Made by a program: the position numbers and the translations under genes. Shown in pieces: positions 15,780 to 22,227 of a DNA stretch of 64,000 bases (its first letter is position 1; each line of letters begins with the position of its first letter). Under the pieces are notes generated by a model. That model was not told where the DNA came from. It worked only from the letters and a program-made list of their open reading frames with translations, and searched no databases. The DNA comes from CAVVNN01 sp963838035 (lineage in GTDB: Bacteria > Actinomycetota > Thermoleophilia > Solirubrobacterales > 70-9): NCBI GenBank assembly GCA_963838035.1, contig CAWIPM010000008.1, positions 62,001 through 126,000 of the forward strand, in the 5' to 3' direction.

Positions 15780-16256
15780 ATGCCGCCGCCAGACCCAGCC
15801 CGCTTCCGCGCCGCGATGGCCACGCTGCCGACCGGTGTCACCGTCGTCAGCGCGGCAGGCCCCGACGGCCCGGCCGGAGCAACCGCCAACGCCGTCTGCT
15901 CGCTCTCGATCGAGCCGATGCTGATGCTCGCCTGCCTCGACCGCGGCTCCCGCACCCTGCTTGCGGTCCAGGCCGCCAACCGCTTCGGCGTCAGCGTCCT
16001 GCACTCCGGCCAAGAGCCGATCGCCCGCTCCTTCGCCACCAAGGCCCCGGTGGCGAACAAGTGGGCGGGGATCGCCTGGGGCGAGCGCGACGGCGTCCCG
16101 GCGATAGACGACGCCCTGGTCTGGTTGGCCTGCGACCTCCGCGACGTGATAGCCGGCGGCGACCACGTGATCGTCACCGGCGAGGTGACCGCCCTGGAGA
16201 CGAGCGAGGGCGACCCCCTGGTCTTCCACGGCGGCGAGTACCGCCCACTCGGCTGA
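15780..16256 (+). CDS. Flavin reductase family protein (FMN-binding split barrel)
   Basis: A 158-residue flavin-binding protein of the NADH:FMN oxidoreductase / RutF-HpaC type. Seen: the N-terminal 'F-R-A-A-M-A-T-L-P-T-G-V-T-V-V' signature, the 'A-T-A-N-A-V-C-S-L-S' strand that contacts FMN, and a C-terminal 'F-H-G-G-E-Y' typical of the family. It would supply reduced flavin to a monooxygenase or act alone. No partner oxygenase is adjacent. The ATG at 15780 lies only 43 bases from the divergent cytochrome start. Confidence 0.87.
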   Translation: MPPPDPARFRAAMATLPTGVTVVSAAGPDGPAGATANAVCSLSIEPMLMLACLDRGSRTLLAVQAANRFGVSVLHSGQEPIARSFATKAPVANKWAGIAWGERDGVPAIDDALVWLACDLRDVIAGGDHVIVTGEVTALETSEGDPLVFHGGEYRPLG

Positions 16257-16272
16257 GCGTTGGCACAATCGA

Positions 16273-16728
16273 GTGATGAGCGGAAACGGCAGTCGGTTCC
16301 AGGAGCCCGACTGGTTCACGAAGAACGTCTTCAACCGGATCGTCGCCGGGCTGACACGACTGGGGATCAGCATCGCCGGCTCGCGGGTGCTGGAAGTGCA
16401 GGGCAGGAAGAGCGGCGAGTGGCGGCAGACGCCGGTCAATCCTCTGACGTTCGCAGGCGACCGGTACCTGGTGGCGCCACGCGGCAACACCCAGTGGGTG
16501 CGCAACCTGCGCGCCAGCGGCGGCGGGCGCCTCGTGCGGGGGCGCCAGGTGGAGGAGTTCACCGCGACCGAGATCCCCGAGGACGAGCGCCCTGCCCTCC
16601 TCCGCGCCTATCTGGAGAAGTGGAAGTGGGAGGCGGGCGCCTTCTTCGACGGCGTCGGGCCCGACTCTCCCGAGGCCGACCTGCGACGGATAGCTCCCGA
16701 CCACCCGGCCTTTCGCATCGACTCCTAG
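16273..16728 (+). CDS. F420-dependent nitroreductase-family oxidoreductase (Ddn-like)
   Basis: A 151-residue (149 from ATG 16276) split-barrel protein of the Ddn / F420-H2-dependent reductase family common in actinobacteria. Family hallmarks are 'V-L-E-V-Q-G-R-K-S-G-E-W-R' and 'L-V-A-P-R-G-N-T-Q-W-V-R-N-L-R-A-S-G', the latter forming part of the deazaflavin cofactor pocket. It would use F420-H2 to reduce an unknown substrate, possibly a quinone. It is 16 bases downstream of the flavin reductase gene and its stop overlaps the convergent membrane-protein gene by 4 bases. Confidence 0.85.
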   Translation: MMSGNGSRFQEPDWFTKNVFNRIVAGLTRLGISIAGSRVLEVQGRKSGEWRQTPVNPLTFAGDRYLVAPRGNTQWVRNLRASGGGRLVRGRQVEEFTATEIPEDERPALLRAYLEKWKWEAGAFFDGVGPDSPEADLRRIAPDHPAFRIDS

Positions 16729-17159
16729 AAGTGGCCGCTGGTTCCGGCGGCGCGTAGGGCGAGGAAGAAGATGACGCCGCAGCTGACGGCCATGATGCCC
16801 ATCTCTCGACGGACTATGGCCAGGGCGAGGGACTGCTGGGCTTCCGTGGGGAGCGCCTCGAAGTCGACGTCGCCGAGCTCGCGCTGGGCGGCACCGCTGC
16901 GGGCGCCCTCGGCGAGGAGGGAGACGAGCAGGGGAAGGATCCCGTAGAGGTAGTGGAGGCTTTCCGCCGGCTTGTGCCCGGTGAAGACCAGCAGGCCGCC
17001 GAGCATGACCTCGGCGAAGACCGAGGCCTGAGCGGCGCGGAGCAGATACCAGAAGCGAATCGAGGGGCGGTTGCGAAACCAGGAGACCCCGCCGACAGCG
17101 CCGGCGAGGAGGTTGAGCAGGATCACGGCGGAGCCGACGACGAGGTGCGCCCCGGCCAT
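16725..17159 (-). CDS. Small integral membrane protein of unknown function
   Basis: A 144-residue protein with about four hydrophobic segments (residues 7-25, 38-60, 68-85 and 118-135). Between segments 3 and 4 is a charged loop. I do not recognise the family. It has a good Shine-Dalgarno (AGGAGG 6-7 bases before ATG 17159) and is divergent from the complex I operon, sharing its upstream region, which hints at co-regulation with respiration but does not prove it. Confidence 0.7.
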   Translation of the reverse strand: MAGAHLVVGSAVILLNLLAGAVGGVSWFRNRPSIRFWYLLRAAQASVFAEVMLGGLLVFTGHKPAESLHYLYGILPLLVSLLAEGARSGAAQRELGDVDFEALPTEAQQSLALAIVRREMGIMAVSCGVIFFLALRAAGTSGHF

Positions 17160-17308
17160 CTAAATCCTCCTGAAAGGGTCGGGATTCCGCTCCCTGATGC
17201 GGAAAATCACTATGTAGCAAGTTGTCACAAGGTAGGTGTATAACAGCGCCTGCGGGCGGCGAGCGGCGGTGAGTCGCGCCCCGCCGCTCACACGAACAGA
17301 CCACTCCA
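17160..17308. promoter_or_regulatory. Promoter and leader region of the nuo operon
   Basis: This divergent intergenic region contains a TATAAC hexamer at 17239-17244 that could be the -10 of the nuo operon. Downstream, GAGCGGCGG (17261-17269) and CCGCCGCTC (17281-17289) form a perfect 9-base stem with an 11-base loop, 19 bases before the nuoA TTG, which itself lacks a Shine-Dalgarno. The hairpin may influence translation or mRNA stability of the long transcript. Confidence 0.45.
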
Positions 17309-17686
17309 TTGCTGAAGAGCTACCTGCCGATCGTCGTCTTCGCCTTCCTCGGGTTGACCGTGGGAAGCGCCTTCGCGATGCTGAACCACCTGATCGGCCC
17401 GAAGAAGCCGAAGCGTCCGACCGCGGCGAGCCGGCGGCAGGGGGAGCCGTATGAGTCGGGCATCCCGGTCGAGGCTATGAAGGGCCTGCGCTTCGGTGTC
17501 AGCTTCTACCTCGTCGCGATGCTCTTCATCCTCTTCGACATCGAGGTGGTGTTCCTCTACCCCGTCGGGGTCATCCTGAAGGGCGCCGACAGCGTCTTCG
17601 TCCTCGGCGAGCTGGTCACCTTCGTCGTCCTCCTGCTGGTCGCCTTCGTCTACGTCTGGCGCAAGGGGGCCCTGGATTGGAGGTAG
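17309..17686 (+). CDS. nuoA: NADH-quinone oxidoreductase subunit A
   Basis: A 125-residue membrane subunit of complex I with three helices. The conserved loop 1 motif 'Y-E-S-G-I-P' (usually YECG) is near residue 49, with Ser replacing the Cys used in many homologues. The 'D-I-E-V-V-F-L-Y-P' helix 2 motif has the acidic residues of the quinone-site/E-channel junction. It starts at TTG 17309 and opens the 14-gene operon. Confidence 0.96.
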   Translation: MLKSYLPIVVFAFLGLTVGSAFAMLNHLIGPKKPKRPTAASRRQGEPYESGIPVEAMKGLRFGVSFYLVAMLFILFDIEVVFLYPVGVILKGADSVFVLGELVTFVVLLLVAFVYVWRKGALDWR

Positions 17687-18345
17687 AGCGCCGGACAATG
17701 CGGTCAGAGCAGCTCCGCGCCCGCGACATGCTGCGCGGGGACCTCGAGGGGGAGGACCTCGAGCGCCATGTCGAGGAACGGGTCGTGATGACCAACTTCG
17801 ACAAGATGCTCAACTGGGCGCGGGCGAACTCGATGTTCCCGCTGACCTTCGGCCTCGCCTGCTGCGCGATCGAGGCGCCGATCTCCCTCGTCACCGCCCG
17901 CTACGACCTCGCCCGCTTCGGCGCCGAGGCGCTGCGCGCCTCCCCGCGCCAGGCCGACTTCATCATCCTCTCGGGCCGGGTCTCGATCAAGATGGCGCCG
18001 GTCGTCCGCCGCCTCTACGACCAGATGCTGGAGCCGAAGTGGGCGATCTCGATGGGCGCCTGCTCCTCCAGCGGCGGCATGTTCTCCAACTACGCGGTGG
18101 TGCAGGGGGCGGACAAGTTCATGCCGATCGACCTCCACATCCCCGGCTGCCCGCCGCGGCCCGAGGCGGTCCTCTACGGCTTCACCAAGCTACAGCGCAA
18201 GATTCAGGGCAACCCGGACCCGGGCTGGCGGCAGCGCTACGGCGCCGCCGGCACCGAGGAGTGGGCGCGCGGTGGGCCGCGGAGTGAGCCCAGCGCCGAG
18301 GAGGCGGCCGCCTATGAGGCGGCAAGGGAGTTGCTACGTGCCTGA
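17677..18345 (+). CDS. nuoB: NADH-quinone oxidoreductase subunit B
   Basis: Carries the terminal 4Fe-4S cluster N2 next to the quinone site. The four ligand positions are visible: the two adjacent Cys in L-A-C-C-A-I-E, Cys in M-G-A-C-S-S-S-G-G-M, and Cys in I-P-G-C-P-P-R-P-E. The frame opens at TTG 17677, overlapping the end of nuoA, giving 222 residues; ATG 17698 is an equally good start (215 residues), with GGAGGT 13 bases upstream of it. The C-terminal tail after residue 180 is variable and Ala/Glu-rich. Confidence 0.96.
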   Translation: MEVERRTMRSEQLRARDMLRGDLEGEDLERHVEERVVMTNFDKMLNWARANSMFPLTFGLACCAIEAPISLVTARYDLARFGAEALRASPRQADFIILSGRVSIKMAPVVRRLYDQMLEPKWAISMGACSSSGGMFSNYAVVQGADKFMPIDLHIPGCPPRPEAVLYGFTKLQRKIQGNPDPGWRQRYGAAGTEEWARGGPRSEPSAEEAAAYEAARELLRA

Positions 18346-18946
18346 TGCTCCCGGACTCGAGCTGATCCGGGGGGAGATCGAGCAGGACCACCCCGGAGCG
18401 GTGCTCGACACCAGCTTTGACCGCAACCAGGCGGTGCTCGTCGTCGACCCGACGCAGTTGCTCGCCGTGCTGGGCTGGCTGCGCGACGCGCCGGGCCAGG
18501 GCTACCGCTTCCTCTCCAGCCTTCACGTCGCCGACTACCTCCCTGCGGAGCCCCGCTTCGGCGTCCATTACGAGCTTCTGAACCGGGATCGAGTGGAGCG
18601 GCTCAGGGTGAAGGCGCTTCTGGAAGACGTCTCTCGCGCGGGTGGCGCCGTAGGGGGTACCGCCCCCGAGGAAGCTTCAGCTACCGCAGGGGGCGGTGGG
18701 TCCCCTACGGCGACAGGACCCGCGGGCGACCCACTCCCGGTCATCGACTCCTGCGTTGAGCTGTTTCCGACGGCGGAGTTCCAAGAGAGAGAAGCTTTCG
18801 ACTTCTTCGGGGTGGTGTTCAGGGGGCATCCGGATCTGACCCGGATCCTGATGCCGGAGGACTACGTCGGTTGGCCGCAGCGGCGCGACTTCCCTGTCGG
18901 CGGCGAGCCGGTCACCTTCACCTACAACGAGGGCGACCGTGGCTGA
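18338..18946 (+). CDS. nuoC: NADH-quinone oxidoreductase subunit C, with an in-frame palindromic insert
   Basis: The 30-kDa hydrophilic subunit of complex I, 202 residues from GTG 18338, which overlaps the nuoB stop by 8 bases. The conserved 'F-D-F-F-G-V-V-F-R-G-H-P-D-L-T-R-I-L-M' segment near the C-terminus identifies it. Between the two conserved halves lies a Gly/Ala/Pro/Thr-rich stretch (about residues 102-132) that is encoded by a DNA inverted repeat. Normal homologues are shorter here, so the stretch looks inserted. Confidence 0.94.
   Translation: MPDAPGLELIRGEIEQDHPGAVLDTSFDRNQAVLVVDPTQLLAVLGWLRDAPGQGYRFLSSLHVADYLPAEPRFGVHYELLNRDRVERLRVKALLEDVSRAGGAVGGTAPEEASATAGGGGSPTATGPAGDPLPVIDSCVELFPTAEFQEREAFDFFGVVFRGHPDLTRILMPEDYVGWPQRRDFPVGGEPVTFTYNEGDRG
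18646..18712. repeat. Inverted repeat inside nuoC
   Basis: CGCCGTAGGGG (18646-18656) pairs perfectly with CCCCTACGGCG (18702-18712); nested within, ACCGCCCCC (18659-18667) pairs with GGGGGCGGT (18689-18697). The loop is 21 bases and contains the palindrome GAAGCTTC. The whole unit is in frame and encodes the low-complexity linker. Confidence 0.9.
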
Positions 18947-20219
18947 GCGGGCCCATACCGGGACCCGCCGCCCCCGGACGCGGGAGCGAGCGAGTGAGAT
19001 CTCCGAGTATGGCGAGCGCTCGCGAGCGGGAGCAGAGGAGGCGGCGGATCTTTCAACCGAGGTGATGACGGTGAATATCGGGCCGCACCACCCTGCGACC
19101 CACGGCGTGCTGCGGCTGATCGTCGATCTCGAAGGCGAGGTCGTGCGCGACCTCAAGCCGGTGATCGGCTACGTCCATACGGGGATCGAAAAGTCCTGCG
19201 AGGACAAGAGCTACTGGAAGGTCATCCCCTTCGTCGAGCGGATGGACTACGTCTCCTACTTCTTCCAGATGGAGGCCTTCTGCGGCGCCGTCGAGCGGCT
19301 TGTCGGGCTGGAGATCCCCGAGCGGGCCAAGCACCTGCGGGTGATCTTCCTCGAGTTGAACCGGATCCACTCCCACCTGGTCTGGCTGGGGACGACGGCG
19401 CTCGACCTCGGCGCGATCTCGATGCTCTGGTACTGCTTCCGCGAGCGCGACCGGATCCTCGACCTGTTCGAAATGGCGACCGGGCAGCGGATGCACACCC
19501 GCTACTTCCAGGTCGGCGGCGTGATCGAGGACATCCCGCTCGGCTTCGAGGCGAAGCTACGGGAGTTCATAGACGAGATGCCGGTCCGGGTGGAGCAGTA
19601 CCAGGCGCTGCTCGACCGCAACGAGGTCTTCCTCTCGCGGACCAAGGGAGTCGGCATCGTGCCTCGCGAGCGGCTGCTTGAGCTGGGCGTCACCGGCCCG
19701 CTGCTGCGAGCGGCCGGCGAGCCCTGGGACCTGCGCAAGGCCTTCGACTACCTCGCCTATCCCAAGTTCGACTTCAAGGTTCCGGTGGGCACGGTCGGCG
19801 ACGGCTACGACCGCTACAGGGTGCGGGTCGCGGAGATGCTCGAGTCGACGCGGATCGTCGAGCAGGCGCTTGACGGGCTGCCCGAGGGCCCGTTCATCGC
19901 CGAGGACCGCAAGTACGTGCTGCCGCCGCGGTCGGAGCTCTCGACCTCGATGGAGGCGCTGATCCACCACTTCAAGCTGGTCACCGAGGGCTACAGGGTG
20001 GCGCCGGGGGAGGTCTACTACTCGGTCGAGTCGCCACGTGGGGAGCTGGGCTGCTTCGTCCTCGCCGACGGCTCGGCGAAGCCGGCACGGGTGCACTTCC
20101 GCGACCCCTCCTTCGTCAACCTGCAGGCGTTCCGGGACATGTCCGTCGGCAGCTACGTCGCCGACATGATCGCCAGCCTCGGGATGCTGGACCCGATCCT
20201 CGGGGGGGTGGACAGGTGA
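18939..20219 (+). CDS. nuoD: NADH-quinone oxidoreductase subunit D
   Basis: The 49-kDa subunit (426 residues) lining the quinone pocket; it descends from the NiFe-hydrogenase large subunit. 'N-I-G-P-H-H-P-A-T-H-G-V-L' (about 46-58) supplies the quinone-site His, and 'G-Y-V-H-T-G-I-E-K' follows. GTG 18939 overlaps the nuoC stop by 8 bases. The first about 40 residues are an Arg/Glu-rich, low-complexity extension not expected in homologues, encoded by DNA with several short GCGAGCG/CGCTCGC inverted repeats. Confidence 0.96.
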   Translation: MAERAHTGTRRPRTRERASEISEYGERSRAGAEEAADLSTEVMTVNIGPHHPATHGVLRLIVDLEGEVVRDLKPVIGYVHTGIEKSCEDKSYWKVIPFVERMDYVSYFFQMEAFCGAVERLVGLEIPERAKHLRVIFLELNRIHSHLVWLGTTALDLGAISMLWYCFRERDRILDLFEMATGQRMHTRYFQVGGVIEDIPLGFEAKLREFIDEMPVRVEQYQALLDRNEVFLSRTKGVGIVPRERLLELGVTGPLLRAAGEPWDLRKAFDYLAYPKFDFKVPVGTVGDGYDRYRVRVAEMLESTRIVEQALDGLPEGPFIAEDRKYVLPPRSELSTSMEALIHHFKLVTEGYRVAPGEVYYSVESPRGELGCFVLADGSAKPARVHFRDPSFVNLQAFRDMSVGSYVADMIASLGMLDPILGGVDR

Positions 20220-20854
20220 ACCGCCTGCCCGTCGACCAGGCGCTGACCGAGGGACGCGTTCCGGATCGGGTCCCCGAGGGGGTCCCCGAGCTCCATCAGG
20301 TGGACTGCCCGCCGGAGCTGAGGGAGCACATCGAGGCGCTGATGAGCCGGTATCCCGACCGCAAATCGGCATCGATCCCGGCGCTGTGGGCGGTGCAGCG
20401 GCTCTACGGGTGGTGCACCCCGGAGGGGATCCGCCAGGCTGCCGCGGTGATGCGGGTGACTCCCGCCTACCTGGAGTCGGTTGCGAGCTTCTATGACCTT
20501 CTGCACACCGAGCCGGTCGGCTCTCACAAAGTTGCCGTCTGCACCAACATCAGCTGCTGGATGCGGGGCGGGGACGGGCTGCTGGACGCGTTCCGCGCCG
20601 CGGCCGAGGGAGACGAGGACGTGTTCGTCACCGGGTTCGAGTGCCTCGGCGCCTGCGACATCGCCCCGATGGCCTCGATCGACGAGCGCTACTTCGGCCC
20701 GCTTGAGGCCGGCGACGCGGCGAGGGCGATCGAGCAGCTGCGCGCCGGATCCGAGGTCCTGCCCGAGAAGGCCCTGGAGAAGCGGCCCCTCCCTGGCAGT
20801 AACCCGCCCGCGGCGGACGCGGAAGCGAGTGAGGGAGATAACCGGTCGCGATGA
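20216..20854 (+). CDS. nuoE: NADH-quinone oxidoreductase subunit E
   Basis: A thioredoxin-fold subunit (212 residues) of the NADH dehydrogenase arm carrying the 2Fe-2S cluster N1a. The four ligands are in C-T-N-I-S-C (near 108) and E-C-L-G-A-C (near 144). An Ala/Glu/Asp-rich tail of about 30 residues follows residue 180. The GTGA overlap with nuoD implies coupled translation. Confidence 0.95.
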   Translation: MNRLPVDQALTEGRVPDRVPEGVPELHQVDCPPELREHIEALMSRYPDRKSASIPALWAVQRLYGWCTPEGIRQAAAVMRVTPAYLESVASFYDLLHTEPVGSHKVAVCTNISCWMRGGDGLLDAFRAAAEGDEDVFVTGFECLGACDIAPMASIDERYFGPLEAGDAARAIEQLRAGSEVLPEKALEKRPLPGSNPPAADAEASEGDNRSR

Positions 20855-22227
20855 GCCCGAACGAGCCGGAGCAGAGCATGCGGGTGGAAATTGTCGGTCG
20901 GGAGACCCGGCTGTTGCTGAAGAACGCCGAAGACCCGGGGCTGCGCACGCTTGCCGGCTACAGGGGCTACGGCGGTTACGGGACCCTGGAGAAGGCCTAC
21001 CGCGAGATGGAGGCCGAAGAGGTGCTCAAGGAGCTCGAAGACTCGGGGCTGCGCGGCCGCGGCGGCGCCGGCTTCTCGATGGGCAAAAAGGCCTCCTTCC
21101 TGCCCCGCGGCGAGATGCAGAAGTACCTCTGCTGCAACGCCGACGAGTCCGAGCCCGGCGCCTTCAAGGACCGCGAGCTGATGCAGCGCAACCCGCACCA
21201 GCTGATCGAGGGAATCGCGATCGCCGCGCTTGCCGCCGGCGCCGGGCACGCCTTCATCTTCATCCGCGGCGAGTACGACCGGCAGGCCGACATCCTCGAC
21301 GCGGCGGTGGCCGAGGCGTATGAGGCGGGCTATCTCGGGGAGAACATCCTCGGCACCCACCGTGACCTCGAGCTCGTCGTTCACCGCGGCGCCGGCGCCT
21401 ACATCTGCGGCGAGGAGACAGCGCTGCTCGACGCGTTAGAGGGCAAGCGGGGAAACCCGCGGCTGAAGCCGCCGTTCCCGGCGGTGCAGGGGCTCTACGG
21501 CGGGCCGACCCTGATCAACAACGTCGAGACGCTCTCCAACGTGCCGCGGATCGTCGCCCACGGGGCCGAGTGGTTCAAGGGCTTCGGCACCGAGCAGTCG
21601 CCGGGGACAAAGGTCGTCTCCATCTCGGGTTGCGTGCGGCGGCCCGGCAACTACGAGGTCGAGCTGGGCGTGCCGATCCGCGAGCTGATCTATGGCCTGG
21701 CCGGCGGCCCCGAGGAGGGCCACGAGGTCAAGGCCTTCTACCCTGGCGGCTCCTCCTCCCCGGTGCTCACCGCCGAGGAGGGCCTCGACCTCCCTTACAG
21801 CTTCGAGGCGATGGCCGAGGCGGGCTCGATGCTCGGCTCGGGCTCGATCATCGTCGCCGACGACCGCGTCTCGATCCCCCACATGGCGCTGCGCACGGCG
21901 CGCTTCTACCACCATGAGTCCTGCGGCAAGTGCACGCCCTGCCGCGAGGGAACCAACTGGACCGTGAAGATGCTGGAGCGGGTGGTGCGAGGGGAGGCGA
22001 CTCCGATGGACCTCGACATAGTCGCCTCGGTCCAGGAGAACATCATCGGGCACTGCCTCTGCGTGCTCGGCGACTCGATGGCGATGCCGGTCGGGGCGAT
22101 GGTCCGCAAGTTCCGCGAGGAGTTCGAGGCGACAATTTCCGCCGCCTCCTCTGCTCCCGCCCAGCCGGAGGAATCAGATACGGATGCGGCTGGGGTCCCG
22201 AGTCCGAGGGCGGCGGCAGCCATATGA
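20851..22227 (+). CDS. nuoF: NADH-quinone oxidoreductase subunit F
   Basis: The 51-kDa NADH-oxidising subunit (458 residues) with FMN and the 4Fe-4S cluster N3. Seen: the NADH/FMN loop G-R-G-G-A-G-F, the E-S-E-P-G segment, the second FMN motif G-A-G-A-Y-I-C-G-E-E-T-A-L, and the cluster site S-C-G-K-C-T-P-C-R-E-G with a distal Cys in H-C-L-C. The last about 25 residues are a variable Ser/Ala/Pro tail whose DNA contains a short inverted repeat. ATGA overlaps at both ends. Confidence 0.97.
   Translation: MSPNEPEQSMRVEIVGRETRLLLKNAEDPGLRTLAGYRGYGGYGTLEKAYREMEAEEVLKELEDSGLRGRGGAGFSMGKKASFLPRGEMQKYLCCNADESEPGAFKDRELMQRNPHQLIEGIAIAALAAGAGHAFIFIRGEYDRQADILDAAVAEAYEAGYLGENILGTHRDLELVVHRGAGAYICGEETALLDALEGKRGNPRLKPPFPAVQGLYGGPTLINNVETLSNVPRIVAHGAEWFKGFGTEQSPGTKVVSISGCVRRPGNYEVELGVPIRELIYGLAGGPEEGHEVKAFYPGGSSSPVLTAEEGLDLPYSFEAMAEAGSMLGSGSIIVADDRVSIPHMALRTARFYHHESCGKCTPCREGTNWTVKMLERVVRGEATPMDLDIVASVQENIIGHCLCVLGDSMAMPVGAMVRKFREEFEATISAASSAPAQPEESDTDAAGVPSPRAAAAI
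22160..22194. repeat. Short inverted repeat in the nuoF tail
   Basis: CCCAGCCG (22160-22167) pairs with CGGCTGGG (22187-22194) across 19 bases. With 8-base arms in GC-rich DNA this could be chance; it is listed because it sits in the same kind of variable tail as the stronger repeats downstream. Confidence 0.4.
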
